NCBI GenBank assembly: GCA_015680685.1
Contig: MNCI01010443.1
Span: forward strand, 1,708,235 to 1,772,234
DNA length: 64,000 nt
From: Gnetum montanum
Lineage: Eukaryota; Streptophyta; Gnetopsida; Gnetales; Gnetaceae
Direction: 5' to 3'
Shown here one piece after another: positions 32,270 to 44,089 of this stretch. The translations under genes were made by a program, and so were the position numbers. The notes under the pieces are model-generated. The model ran no database searches, was not told the origin of the DNA, and worked only from the letters and a program-made list of their open reading frames with translations. How positions within the stretch are numbered: position 1 is the first letter of the stretch; each line of letters opens with the position of its first letter.

Positions 32270-33916
32270 AAATTTGGTGGTGTTTCACATGACAGTCTGT
32301 AATTGGAGGGAACTTTAGTTCAAAGGTTGCTCAATGGAAATTTAAGAGGTTGAAGTAGTAGGACTAATAGCAATCAGTATTTGTGAGGGCTTTGTGGGAC
32401 AATTGGTTCAAAACAATGGCCTCTTGTAAGGTTTATGTTTAAAATCGCTCAATTGAGGAGCCAGTTGTAAATTTACCACCATCGTAGTATTTCTTTGTTA
32501 TGGTTGGGTAGGTATTTCATCCTACGTTAATGAAATAGGTTGCAAAGGAGTTGATGATGATGGTGTTGAAGTAGATGGGTGTTAAAAAGGATAGTAAGAA
32601 AATGAGGACTCCCCCCTTGGAGAAGGCACTTTGTAGTATTCAGGAGGATCTTAGTGGTATGGGAAGGAAGTGTTACTAAAAGAGTCACATGGAGAGATTG
32701 GCTGCTAAACATAGTACCCATAAGGATCAAGTTGGCAATAAAGATACTATTACCTTAGAGGTGGCATCCCCCACAACTGTGGGTGTTTCCACTACTAGTA
32801 CTGCTCTTGAGGTTGAGTTAGTACTCCACTCGAATAGTAAGCTTGTTGGTGGAATTTCTACCAATAGTTGCATTGTGGTTAAGCCAACCTCTTAGGTGCT
32901 TTCTATATTTCCAATCTAATATTTAAAGCATATATCCCAAATTCTTATAAGTGTGAAAATATAGGGCAACATCCCTTGGGATGTTCATATTGAAAAATGT
33001 CTCACCCCTCATCATTAGATTCTAAATCTGCAAACTCCTCTACTACTATAGCTTTGTTCTTATCTTTGTGATATTTATGTTCAACCTCCTTTTTTTCCTT
33101 CTTTCATGGACACTACCTCCTTGATCTTTACATTGCTCTACAATCTTCAAATTAGTTTAGAACTTCTCATCCAAGGATCCCCACATCTTATCATCCTTAG
33201 CTGATATTTTAGTAACAAATTTTTGGATCAGCAAGGTATTCCTCTACATCACTTCATCAAGTGATGCCTCCTCCTCATTCTTGTAGAAATGTATCTTCCT
33301 CTTATGGATGGAGGAATCTCTATTATATTCTTCTACACTTTTTTATTTTTCAATTCTCATTATTCTTTGGACACTTGTTCAATGAGCCTTTGAATCTAAT
33401 GGATCCTTAGCTTAGAAAGACTTCCTTAGGCATAGACCCCAAGGGTTCTCCTTATTTCAGTTATGAGCGCATCTATGATATGGCATAGCTAATCCCATTA
33501 AGAGTATCCATGGACTAGGCATCAACACAACAATGATTAGTACCTACCCATGGCTACATCCAAGGACTCGTGAGCACCTTGCTTTCACCCTTGGATTTGC
33601 CTCCTCGAATTGGACACTCAAGAACACATTTGGTATTTGTCATTGAATAGCTCCAGGATTGTATTCCATCACCAAATGGATTTTGATTCCAAGGATTGGT
33701 ACCAACATTTTACTTCCTTTATGAGTGTTCTTGGGAATAGTTTTAGCTTTTTCCATTCATTTTCCACATTTTTCAAGGCATAGACATCATGGAAGGCTTG
33801 CAAATGATTTTGTGGATCTGAATTGTATCCCCCTCTCAAATTTGAGGATATTGTTCATATCTAGCTATTTAGTGTGACTATCCTTTAAGTGCCTAGTGGG
33901 AATTCTAACTTCCTTT
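32270..33916 (-). pseudogene. gag: Athila gag, capsid and C-terminal part (antisense)
   Basis: The reverse complement of 33905-33400 gives the retrotransposon gag capsid block: GGYN-DPQNHLQ-F-D, ALKN-EN-W-KLKLFPRTLI, LELFNDKYQ and ending near GVYA. 33300-33000 matches the linker of the sense copies (EEASLDEV, KMW-SLDEK). 32730-32500 matches the Pro/His-rich C-terminus at 41830-42030. 32450-32380 matches the HKRPLF segment at 42165. Stops are abundant. Confidence 0.72.
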
Positions 33917-34025
33917 GAAACATAAAATTTTTAGGAACTTAAAAATTTTTAGGACATTAAAACTTTTTTAGGAACTTAAAATTTGTTTGAACTTAAAAAT
34001 TTTTAGGAATTTAAATTTTTTTAGG

Positions 34026-34838
34026 AACTTAAAATTTTTGATGAGATCTTGTGCATCAAGGAAAAGAACGAGAAGGTTGAGAGAAATACGATAGAAACTG
34101 TAAAACAGAAAAATTGTTAAACAAAAAGTAATAGAAAGCTCATAGCATTGCACAACATATGTTGTTACATAAAAAATTTTCAAGGACTTGCACCCCTCAT
34201 CAATGTGTTTAGGCAGTGTGGCCAGGTAGCCAAAGCTACAAAGGCAAGGGAATGAGCATGCTAGTACATGTATAAATAGGATCCCAACTTCTAAAATTAG
34301 AATAACTACCACTTTAATAATTAGAGCAAGCTCCACTTGTCATAGGTGAGATGGGGATGGGATGTTGTACTAACAAAACTATTATAGAACAGTATTTCAA
34401 AAACGAACATGAAACATTGAGCAAATCAGATCTTTTGGTAGAGCTGAAGAATGTATAGGGTTTAGGGGAACCCTCATGTTTGAATGGTGGACATGAGGGG
34501 TCCAACACTAAAGAATGTCATGCATGCAAGCATCTAACTAGAAACAGCAATGAACAAAAGTCTTCAACAGTAATGAAGAGATAAGTTGCAATGACGCTAG
34601 AGAAGAAATAGCTAGAGGTTATGAGGAAACTAAAGAAAGCACCTTCAGAAGAAACCACAACCATCAAGACCAACATAAGTAGAGCAATGGTCAAGACACG
34701 GATCAAATAGAAGAAACATGTCATGGTCTGCATAAACCTGCAATGTGATCAAAACCCATGAAGAACTTGCAAAAGGATTAATACTTAACCAACAATAGAA
34801 AAAAGATTTGAAAATGGTTAAAATCTAGAGAATAGCGA
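34026..34838. repeat. Direct duplication, unit 1
   Basis: Begins AACTTAAAATTTTTGATGAG, repeated at 34900. Contains GGACTTGCACCCCTCATCA (about 34183), a TATAAATA at 34271-34278 and GGTGGACATGAGGGGTCC. Confidence 0.85.
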
Positions 34839-35164
34839 AAGATGCTGTCAAGCAAGGCTTAGCAATTCCAAGGCAACGAGATAGAGAGAAATTTTGAGTA
34901 ACTTAAAATTTTTGATGAGATCTTATGTGTCAAGGAAAAGAATGGGAAGGCTGAGAGAAATACTGTAGAAACTGTAAAATAGAAAAACTATTAAACAAAA
35001 ATTAATAGAAAGCTCATAGCATTGCATAATGTATATTGTTACACAAAACATTTTCGGGGACTTGCACCCCTCATCAGTGTGTTTAGGCAATGTGGCCAGA
35101 TAGCTGAAGTGGCAAAGGTAAGAGAATGAGCATGCCAGTACATGTATAAATAGGATCCAAACTT

Positions 35165-35325
35165 TTAAAATTAGAATAACTGCCACTCTAATAATTAGAA
35201 TAACCACCACTCTAATAATTAGAGTAACTACCACTCTAATTAGAGTAACCACCACTCTAATAATTAGAATAACTGCAACTCTAATAATTAGAGCAACTGC
35301 CACTCTAATAATTAGAGTGAATCCC
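35165..35325. repeat. 24-bp minisatellite, ~7 copies
   Basis: Unit AATAACTGCCACTCTAATAATTAG with small variants. Unit 1 of the duplication has only about two copies at 34300-34345, so the array expanded after duplication. Confidence 0.88.
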
Positions 35326-35448
35326 ACTCATCATAGGCATGATGGGGGTGGGACATTGTATTGACAAAACTATTATAGAACAGTATTTTAAAAGTGAACA
35401 TGAAACATTTAGCAAATCAGATCTTTTGGCAAAGTTGAAGGATGTATA

Positions 35449-35474
35449 GGGTTTAGGGTTTAGGATTTAGGGGA
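35449..35474. repeat. Short interstitial telomere-like TTTAGGG run
   Basis: AGGGTTTAGGGTTTAGGATTTAGGGG, about three and a half plant-type telomere units. Unit 1 has a single GGGTTTAGGGG at about 34459, so this is a local expansion. Confidence 0.75.
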
Positions 35475-35879
35475 ACCCTCGTGTTTGAATGGTGGACATG
35501 AGGGGTCCAACACCAAATAATTTCATGCATGCAAGCCTCCAACTAGAAATAGCAATGAACAAAAGTATTTAATAGTAATGAAGGGATGAGCTACAGTGAT
35601 GCTGGAGAAGAAACAACTAGAGGCTGTGATGAAACTAAAGAAAGCACCTTCAAAAGAAACCACAACTAAGAAGATCAATGTAAGTAGAGTGGTGGTCAAG
35701 ATATGGATCAAATAGAAGAAACATGTGGTGGTCTGCATAAACCTACAACGTGATCAAAACCTATGGAGAACCTGCAAAAGGATTAATCCCTAACCAAAAA
35801 TAGAAAAAAGATCTTAAAATGGCTAGAATCTAGAGAAAATGGTTATTTCCTAAAAATTTTAGTTCCTAAAAGTTTCTGG

Positions 35880-36849
35880 CAGCAAGTAGGGGTTCATCAT
35901 GATCATATTAGTCTCTATCACCTCTGTTATGGCTATGATGCCTATGATGAAACTTGCTATGCCTTCGTTCTCTATTATGCTTATTCCCTTATTGTTACTC
36001 ATGCCCCTAATCCCTATTATCCCAGTAGGATTTATCATCATCCCTATCCTACCATTCATCTCCATCATGGTCTTTACTACTTCTTCCATGGTCCCATCCT
36101 CTACTTCTCCTATTGAAGTTGGAGGAAGATGATGAGGATGATGATGAAGGTAAAGAGGAAGGAGAATCAGCATCCAAACTTTGTCTACTACCTCCTCTTC
36201 TTTAGTTCCTACAATGATCACCATGTTTATCTTTCTCTTAGTTCCCATCATAGTTCCTACCTCTAGATGAATGGCTATGAATACGATATTTTGAGACCTC
36301 CTAATCTTGAGTCTTGTTCTTTCCATCACCACAGTTTCCCACATTTGACTACAACCATTGGTTAAGGATCTTCCCATCAAAGAGAGGGAGAGAATTTATG
36401 CATTGGGGGGCATCCAAGAAGAAGTCCTTTCCTTCTTTGTGGGTTTGTAAGAATAAGTGGTTAGAAAACCATTTTCCTTTTGAAGCCTCATATTAAGCTT
36501 CCATTTGTCAATCTTTCTTTTACTGGACCTCTTTGGGATGATAATCCTGATAGGCATGGTCTTGAACCTTGTACTCTATATTAAGTCAAACAATGCCTAA
36601 CTTGATGAGATTGTTCAATAGCATTGTAGGAACGAATTAGTCAGGAGGTAATACAATGTTGTCCTCCATGCCCCTACATTACAGTTTCTCATCCTAATGT
36701 AAGATGAAGGTGAAATTTGGAGTGTAAGCATCTAGATGAGTATAGACAACTTTGAACTATTGGGGCACTTACACCTTGTGGCCTTCTTGCATTTTATTGG
36801 ATCTTCTCGTGAATGGTGGTGGAGAATCTTCCCTACGAGAAGAAACCAT
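35880..36849 (-). pseudogene. gag: Athila gag, N-terminal part (antisense)
   Basis: The minus-strand ATG is at 36849 (CAT at 36847-36849), followed by SSRRED, matching the sense gags (SSSHRQDD at 52006). The acidic and Ser-rich stretch and a basic His/Asp/Gly region follow. Several frames are needed, so the reading frame is shifted. Minus ORF 35859-36380 is a shifted frame rather than the true one. The part is cut at its 3' end by the TIR insertion. Confidence 0.6.
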
Positions 36850-36980
36850 ATAAGTGGTTCTTTAGAAATAATGTAAGTTTGTTATTAGTATTTATCTTAA
36901 TAGTTTAGAATTAGTTTTCTTTATAATGTCATTATATATTTTCACTATCTTTCATATGTAGTGCACTTGACTAACTAAAA

Positions 36981-36998
36981 TCCCTAGCAACAATGTTA
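36981..36998 (-). other. Primer binding site, tRNA-Asp type (antisense)
   Basis: The reverse complement TAACATTGTTGCTAGGGA matches the tRNA-Asp primer site at 11 of 18 positions. It abuts the LTR end at 37000. Confidence 0.65.
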
Positions 36999-36999
36999 A

Positions 37000-37495
37000 T
37001 GATGAGCAGTGAGTAGTCCATATGCCCAACCATATGAATCATAAGCGTTACACTCATGATCTAGTTGAATTCCATGGATTTTATTTCCTAAGTATACTAA
37101 TGACCAAAGATAATGACCTAAGACATGATCATTATGTTCTTAGCTTCACTTGTGTAAGCAAAAATGTATGGTTAAGTGTAAGCCAAGGTACATGATTTAT
37201 ATTTATATTTATATTTTATTTAAGCTAAATGTAAGGTAAGATGAATGATTAAGGATTAACTACTTAACTATCTAGTACCTTAATGTAGCTATCCTAGCAA
37301 AAGCATCCAAGCCCACTTTCCGTTCGCATCTTGAACTTACCCTAACACTACTAAGTTACTAAGTGCCTATTTTTGGGTGTACCAAATAACCACTACTAGG
37401 ATTACCAAGTGTTAAGTGGTATGTTTGAAGTGATCATACTTATGTTTTGCTATTAAGTGAATTAATTAATTAAATAAATCAATGTAAAAATGCAT
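37000..37495 (-). repeat. Partial Athila LTR (antisense)
   Basis: Begins TGATGAGCAGTGAGTAG (reverse complement of the LTR 3' end) and contains the reverse complement of the GTGTAATTG…TTAACCATAC block. It is cut at about 37495, leaving roughly the R/U5 half. Confidence 0.75.
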
Positions 37496-37506
37496 AAGTA
37501 ATAAAG

Positions 37507-38480
37507 TGCACAAGAACCACAAGTGGTAGAATAAATGTAGCACAGGATGAAGAACTACTGGACTGATTAGTGGGAACCAGGCAACCACTTCTAGGTGTAT
37601 TTGATCTTTCAAACAATATCATTACAATCCAATTAGAAATACTAGAGGCAAGGGGCAAAAACATCATCCTATAGGGGCAACTCAAAATACCCAAGGAGTT
37701 GAACAAATGCTTGGTTGCTGAAGTTGTTGAATAAAGAGCCCAAATTGCCAATCTTGCATTTCTCAACCTAGCATTGACAATCTACAAAAAGAAGTAAATG
37801 AAAAAAAATCCAATTGGCAAAGGAAAAAGTAAATGAAACCCTCCAAAAGCTCCAGCAAGGAAGAAAATTTTGGTAACCTATCATTGATGGGATAGATTCC
37901 TATAGTAAGGTGGAAATCTATGTAAAGAACTTGCAGGTTGAGGAGATGATAGAATACATGAAGCTTGCCAATCTTCAATATGCAAATATGGCTATGTTGA
38001 CTACTGCATGATTATGGGTAGAACTAGAGAAGTAGGTAGCCAACTCGTACTTGTTATACAAGGCCAAGTTCAAACATCACAATGACACCAAGCAAAAGCT
38101 TGTGGTGGCAAGTTCTCAAAGCCAAATACAATCAAAGACGTACCATCAAGAACCTAGCCAAAAGGATAAATGACTACCAAAAACTACATAACATAGTAAG
38201 GGTGTTTGATGTTGAATGAAAATATTTTGCTACCTAGTTCATCAATGTAAAAGAGTTGTTCCTTTTAATGCCTTGTCTGTGGGATATTCCCATTCCAATC
38301 CACATTGGTGATGCCATGTGGACTAGGAATGATCCCTATAGTAAGGAGGAGAATATGAAGGTATTACTATATGCCTTTTTTCTTCCACTAGATGTTGCAA
38401 CCATAGTAGAATAGCCACAACTACCTCATCCACAACATGTGCTTGAAGCTAGCGAAGGTCCTTCAAAACCTTAAGAGCCT
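37507..38480 (+). pseudogene. Athila third ORF, C-terminal part, first tandem unit
   Basis: Matches 49315-50640. An AKLRAQIAN-type stretch (37725-37755) is joined directly to KEVNEKKS-WQ-KKVNETL near 37795. It lacks the ~300-bp middle part present at 49560-49980. It ends with the conserved PW-IPIPIHIGDAMWT block near 38278-38320. Stops are frequent. The family is unrecognised, with coiled-coil-like heptads. Confidence 0.6.
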
Positions 38481-38736
38481 CCACTGCTTAGGACTGTTTA
38501 ATCTTCTCAACCATCTTCATGCCATCAAAGGATGTGCTATCCAATTTTGTGTAATCATGTCATGGTGTTCAATTTTCTATCATGAACACCATAATTTTTG
38601 TAATGTGTTGATTTGTACACTCTAGCACTTAGTTTTGTGATGTCAATTTATTTTATCAAAAGTTAGTTAATAATTCCATACCATTCAAATTTTGTAAAGG
38701 AACTCAAGGATGAGTTTTCATTCAATCATGAGAGTA

Positions 38737-39700
38737 TGATGAGCATCAAAGTATCATGTTGATGGACCCTCATTTATGTTGCCTCATCAACAGGCCACAG
38801 GGACCGGTTTATGTGGTGTTTTCCTATCAACGGGGCTCCATCAATGTAGTATTTGCTACATCTATGGGAACCCATCAATGTAGCCTAGCAATAAAAAACT
38901 GTAAATATGAGCTCACAGCCATGTTTATAAAGAGTAGATTCATAGTTCTAGTAGAGCTCTTATAGTTTTTCCATTGAAAGTTAGAATATTTCTTTGAGTG
39001 CCTATAGCATGAGTTAGAAAGTGTATGGATCTATATTCTAACATTGTTGTACTTGAACCACACTAGTATGTACAACAATAAAGATGAGCCTTTTGATCAA
39101 AGCTTGTAGCACTTAGAATAAATTAATGATTTATTTATGCATTTATTGTTTCCATTAATTATGCATTTAATTAAGTGAAATTAAGCTAAATTAGACTTTA
39201 AGTAGTTAGTTAATTAATTAAGAAAAATATATTAAGCACATAAGTATGATTGCTTCAAATTAAAACATGTATTTGGTTGGTAATCCTAGTAATTCTATTG
39301 CTTAGTGCACCTAGTAGCATAGCACTTGGTAACCCAGTAGTGGATACATGGGTTCAAAACATGTACAAAAAGTAGGACCGAATGCTTATGTTAGGACTAG
39401 TTAGAAATTAGTTAACAAGTTAGATTAAATTAGTTATTAAATTACTTCATCTCCCTAATTTAAGCACCAATAATATAAAACATAAAATAATAAAAATCAT
39501 ATTCCTCAATTACACTTAACCATACCTTTGTACATCACAAGTGTAATTTGGGAATATAATGAATGACTATTAGGGCAAGGTTCACTTCCTAGAAGACTAG
39601 TGTACTAGAAGACATAAAGTCCACAGAATTTGATCGAATCATGCATGCATGCTTTGTGATTTGTATGGTTGAGCATAGGGGTATCTTTTGTTGCTCATCA
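38737..39700 (+). repeat. Athila LTR, subfamily 1, copy B
   Basis: 964 bp, TGATGAGCATCAAAG…TTGCTCATCA. The TATA position reads TGTAAATA (38900-38907) where sisters have TATAAATA. U3 has CCTCATCAACAGGCC and GTGGTGTTTTCC motifs. A primer site follows directly. Confidence 0.9.
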
Positions 39701-39701
39701 T

Positions 39702-39719
39702 TAGCATTGTTTTTGGGGA
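39702..39719 (+). other. Primer binding site, tRNA-Asp type
   Basis: TAGCATTGTTTTTGGGGA, 11 of 18 matches to the tRNA-Asp primer site, directly after the LTR. Confidence 0.65.
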
Positions 39720-39854
39720 CTCTTTTTGTTTGAAATGTGTGCTATCTAGGTTTAGTGAATATCATTAACATCCTTGGATGAATCCTAAGGTCAATATCAT
39801 TTCCATCATAACTATAATTACATAAGCACACTAATATTTTATTTGTATTACAAA

Positions 39855-42090
39855 ATGTTTTCTTCTCACAAGCGAGATGATACGAAACTAGCCATCCCTC
39901 AAGAATGCAAGGTGGTATATACTAATCTAGATGAGTATGTGACTGAATTCACCTTCATCCTCCATCAGATGAACAACTATGATGGCATGATATGGAAGTA
40001 AACATTGTAATGCCTTCCAATTGATTTGTGCCCATGATACTACAAACTCTTAAAAATTTAGGCATCCAAGATCTTTAAGATGAGTACATTGTGCATGATT
40101 ACGACTACCAAGAGTACCATCCCACTAAAACACAACATTGAAGAGATTGACACCAAGAGAGACACCATGAGGTTGTGAAGGGTAAATAGTTCACTAATCC
40201 CTTATTCTAGCTAAACCAAGATAACAATGAGGATCCTCCCTCAGTGGGGCCTCAACATAAAAATTCTCCACCCTTTGTTACTAATGATGGGGACATGGCC
40301 TTGAATCTATGGTCTACTATTAATAATCCAGGTTCAAGAAAATATGGCAATCAAGGCACGAGCTCGAACAAGCATCAAAAGGATAAGAAAATTGATGAAC
40401 ATGGCTATGACAACTAAAGGGGAGTTGGCAGACACCATGGTTGTGGAAATCCTCCTTCCTCTTCATCCTCTTCATCTGCATCTTTTTCTTCTTCCTCTTC
40501 TAGTTTTGACAAACACTGTAGAAAACATAACTATGATGGAGATGAATAATGAGAACAATAATGATCATTAGGCCCACAATGAATGAAAGAATAACAAAGG
40601 ACACCATAAATGAAAAAGGAATAATGATGATGATGAACATTTGTTAACAACTTGAAGCATGCTAAATATAGTAGAGGCTATAGAAATCTTAACTAGGCAT
40701 GTCAAAGATAGTTAGATTAGATGACTTGATATGAACAATATTCTTAGATTTGAAGGGGGATATAACTTTGATCCATAAACACATCTTCAAGCTTTCCATG
40801 ATGCTTGTGCCTTACAGAAAATTGAAAATGATTAGTAGAAATTAAATTTATTTCCTAGGACACTCATCAAGAAAGCAGAAAGCTGGTATTTCTCCTTGGA
40901 GCCAGAATCTATCCACAAATAGAGTACAATGCTAGAGCTATTTAATGATAAGTATCAGACGTGCTCTAGAGTGTCTAATCTGAGAAAGAAAATCCAAGGA
41001 TGGAAGCAAGAAAACCATGAACCCTTAGATGCTACCATGGATAAATACTATTCTCTCATACCTCGATGCCTTGGACATGGTTATTCTCAATGAGAACAAC
41101 TTTTCCATATCATTGATGGACTTAGAGTGGAAACAAGGAGAACCCTTGTGGTTTATGCCCAAGGGAGACTATTAAAACTTCAAGCCCATCAAATCCAAAG
41201 GCTAATTAAGTAGGTAGCAAAAGAATAAGGAGAGTTGAGAAAATGAGAAAGTATGGAACAATATAATAGGGATCCTTCCATCAGAAAAAGGAAACTTTAA
41301 TTTTGCAACAATGAGGAAGAATCATGACTTGATGAGGTGGTGAACAAAAATACCTTGCTAATCCAAAAGTATATGTCTAAAATTTTGGCAAATGTGGATA
41401 AAATTTGGGATTTTTTAGATAAAAAATTGCAAACTACTCTAAAAATTGTTGAAGAACCAAGAGAGCATAGTAGTAATCACAACTGCAAGAGGCAGAAAGA
41501 AGTTGAACATGCCTACCAAAGGGGTAAGGGTGAAGTTGCTGCAATAGATGAAGTTATAAAAACTAAATTATATGATGATGGTGGATGTGATTGCTAATAC
41601 AAACATTCTAAGGGATGTTGTCCCATTGTGTCACACTTATAGAAATCTAGGATGTATGCTCTATATTCATGATTAGCAAGAAGGCAAGCACTTAGAAAAT
41701 TGTCTTATCATCAAGGTAATCCCAAGCACTTCCGTTAATAACATCAATATTATCCAATTGGAGTACCACCACAACTGTATGAGCAATACCAATAGTGGAA
41801 TCAACCACAGTCATGTGGGATGCCACCACCAAGGCAACAATACCCTTATAGGCAACCTAATCCATATGGGTATTACATTCAGCAACCACTATCTCCACAT
41901 GACTCTTTCAGGTGTGCTTTTCCATTCCAACATCACTACTACCCCCCTGAGTACTATAGAGCTAATTCTCCACATTCTAAGAGGGATGCCACATTTCATA
42001 TTTATCCTCCTTCTATCCCTGCACCTATTCCTCCATCCTCAACACAACTACCACTTTCTCTATCTATGCAAGGTGAACTTCTAGCCTAGC
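39855..42090 (+). pseudogene. gag: Athila gag, long copy
   Basis: ATG at 39855 (MFSSHKRDD) aligns with sister gag starts at 52006 and antisense 36849. A Ser-rich region lies near 40450-40505. The capsid domain is at about 40745-41100: FEGGYNFDP, HLQAFHDACALQ, LFPRTLIKKAESWY, STMLELFNDKYQT and NLRKKIQGW. A helical linker (41337-41597 open) follows, then a Cys/His stretch with HSKGCCPIVSHL near 41605, like a zinc-knuckle remnant, and a Pro/His-rich tail to about 42089. It would build the particle core. At least ten stops are present, many TAG at expected Gln. Confidence 0.82.
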
Positions 42091-42329
42091 TGTATCAATG
42101 TAATGCTACTAGGGCCATCAATCTACAAGTGGTTTATCAACTAAGGGGTTTGGAACATCATGCTCATAAAAGACCTTTCTTCTAACCCACCAACCCTACT
42201 AAACCCTCACCAACTCAAGTGGCTAGCCACCCTACTCCTACTTCATCCTCTGAAAATTATTTTGTTAGGTCCCCTTCAAATAAAATGCCACCTAAAATCC
42301 ATATTATTATAATTACTCATGTTGTATTT

Positions 42330-42760
42330 GATTAGATCTAGGCTAGCAACCTTCCCAATAAGTTAGCTAATCCTAGGAGTCCTCTCATCTATCTACAAAT
42401 TACTAGGAATGAATCATGTAAGACTCTTCTTGATTCAAGTTCTATTGTGAATTTAATTTCTCATGAGATGTATATTACCTAGAACCTACCACCTCTCAAG
42501 AAGAGCAATTTCAAATTGGAATTAGCAAACCTGTCCATCACTATTTCATTTGAATTGGTTGAAGATATTGTGACCATTGTTTGTGGGTGGTCTTATCCTA
42601 TTGATCTCTTGTTAATCAATATTAAAAACTATAAGGGAAGCTTTCTAATCATTATGAAAAGGGCATGGTTAATTATTATAGATGCAAGAATGGGCTTCAA
42701 AGATCTTTTCCTGGAAATATCTAAAGAAAATGCATTTGGAAAGACCAAGAAGAGATGAGT
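42330..42760 (+). pseudogene. pol: Aspartic protease domain, Athila long copy
   Basis: The block NPRSPLIYL-ITRNES-CKTLLDSSSIVNLISHEMY near 42360-42475 corresponds to the retroviral-type protease active-site loop. The catalytic triad reads DSS in place of the family D-(L/S)-G. ELVEDIVTIVCGW-YPID (42555-42605) and IIMKR-WL---DA (42645-42695) follow, as in family members (VP-I-GR-FL). The stretch 42516-42758 is open. It would cut the Gag-Pol polyprotein. The sister copy is at 54480. Confidence 0.7.
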
Positions 42761-42939
42761 TCCATGCATCATGTACAGTGACACAAGGTGCAATTGCGTG
42801 TAGAAAATCTGGGCAGTGAAATGAGCATCTCTTTCTGCATGCCAACAGTGTGAACATGAAGCTAATATTCAAAGGTGTCTATACGTAATAGCCACAAAAC
42901 AAGAGGGCACCCAGTGGTTGACTACAGATTCTAATAGTA

Positions 42940-44020
42940 GCACAATGTGATGGAACCTACTAAGAGCCTAACATGTGCTTATGTCAAAGGCATGGATGAA
43001 CTAGAGCAAGTTCATCACCAACTCTTTAATGATGAAAACACTAATACCAATTGGAGAGAGTTGGAGATCCCTAATAATTTCAAGCAAGAGCCCCTAGAGT
43101 TGAAAACTCTACCTACTAGCTTGGGATATGCATTCTTAAAAAATGACAAGCAGGCTATACTTAATGCCAAAATTGCTCTTGAAAAAAAAAGGTAGAATTG
43201 TTGAAAGTGGTTAAAATGGTCAACAACCTTTTCTTTGTCAAATCCTAAACTTATTGGGATCAATCCATGGATATGCTAGCACTACATTTACACTAATCCA
43301 TTCATGAAGCCAAGAATGCAGCCACAATGATAGTTGAACCCAAAATTAAAGCAAATTATCAAAGAGGAGATTGAGAAACCTTTTAAGGTAGGGTTCATCT
43401 ACCCCATTGTAGATAGCGAGTGGGTCAACCTACTTATGATAGTGCCAAAGAGACGTGGCAAATGGTAGGTTTGTATTAACTTCAAGTTGTTGAACATGAC
43501 AACATTCAAGGATCATTTTCCATTGCCATTCATTGATCAAGTGTTGGATACCATTTTTGGGCATTGTTATTATGGTTTTCTAAATGGTTATAGTGGCTAT
43601 AACCAAATCCCGATTACACTAGAAGATCAAGCCAAAACAACATTCACAAGTCCCTAGAAAACCTTTGGTTATTACAAGATTCCTTTTGGTCTGTGTAATG
43701 CTTCTACCACTTTCCAATGCCTAGTTTTAAGTATATTTCAGTAGCAAATAGGTAGCGAAGTAGAAGTCTTCATGGATGACTTCTCCACTTATGGTGCTAC
43801 ATTCAAGCAATCTTGGACTACCTTTAGCAAGTATTAAAGAGATATGTGGAAACAAATCTATGACTCAATTGGCAGAAGAGCCATCTTATGGTCTAAGAGG
43901 GCATTGTATTGGGGCACAAATTTTCATAGGAAGGGATCAATGTACACTGTGAAAAGATAAGGATCATCCAAGAAATCACCCACCAACCAAAAACTATAAA
44001 AGATGTTTGATCATTCCTTG
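42940..44020 (+). pseudogene. pol: Reverse transcriptase, Athila long copy
   Basis: 42947-43195 is open and ends with LELKTLPTSLGYAFLKND, the segment that precedes RT in Athila elements. Then follow INPWI, the PKIKAN-Q-EEIEK linker, YPIVDSEWV near 43405, a VCVNFK-LN-type strand near 43465, GYSGYNQIPITLEDQAKTTF near 43585-43640, PFGLCNASTTFQ near 43685, and VFMDDFSTYG at about 43767-43796. VFMDDFSVYG-like motifs are characteristic of Athila. Several frames and stops interrupt it. Confidence 0.8.
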
Positions 44021-44089
44021 GATACACTAGTTACTACCGGAAATTCATAAAGAATTTCTCTAAGATAGAAAAATCGTTAATCGAGTTAA

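Larger units (their letters stand above)
34900..35842. repeat. Direct duplication, unit 2
   Basis: Same order of landmarks as unit 1, about 130 bp longer, mainly because of the 24-bp minisatellite at 35165-35325 and the telomere-like run near 35449. Confidence 0.85.
33917..35876. mobile_element. TIR-bounded insertion in antisense gag, with internal duplication
   Basis: Ends are imperfect inverted repeats of ~30 bp. The left end is GAAAC…TTTTTAGGAACTT…TTTTTAGGA (33917-33953) and the right end 35848-35876 is its reverse complement (TCCTAAAAATTTTAGTTCC…GTTTC). Inside, two direct copies (34026-34838 and 34900-35842) lie 874 bp apart, each with a TATAAATAGGATCC box. No transposase ORF; the longest ORFs (33968-34336 and 34923-35327 minus) are hydrophobic and correspond to each other. 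Best described as a non-autonomous TIR element or foldback. A precise target duplication was not found. Confidence 0.6.
32100..37495 (-). mobile_element. Antisense Athila-family element, truncated at both ends
   Basis: On the minus strand: partial 5' LTR (37495-37000), primer site (36998-36981), gag start near 36849, and gag continuing to about 32500 and into post-gag sequence to about 32270. A ~2-kb TIR insertion splits gag at 35876/33917. Pol is absent and the left side joins unrelated DNA near 32100. The LTR is cut at about 37495, where the sense tandem array begins. Confidence 0.78.

Noticed and set aside
33968-35327. Two hydrophobic minus ORFs as possible membrane proteins
   Set aside because: They are the same DNA in the two 874-bp duplicates. 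Hydrophobicity comes from AT-rich triplets, and the second is inflated by the 24-bp minisatellite.
34026-35842. An LTR pair of a miniature LTR retrotransposon (units start with TGATGAG and have TATAAATA)
   Set aside because: Only ~60 bp separates the units, with no primer site, and the outermost repeats are inverted (TTTTTAGGAAC), not direct. Tandem duplication within a TIR element is simpler.
35859-36380. 173-codon minus ORF, Met/Ile-rich
   Set aside because: It is a shifted frame of the antisense Athila gag N-terminus, not a separate gene.
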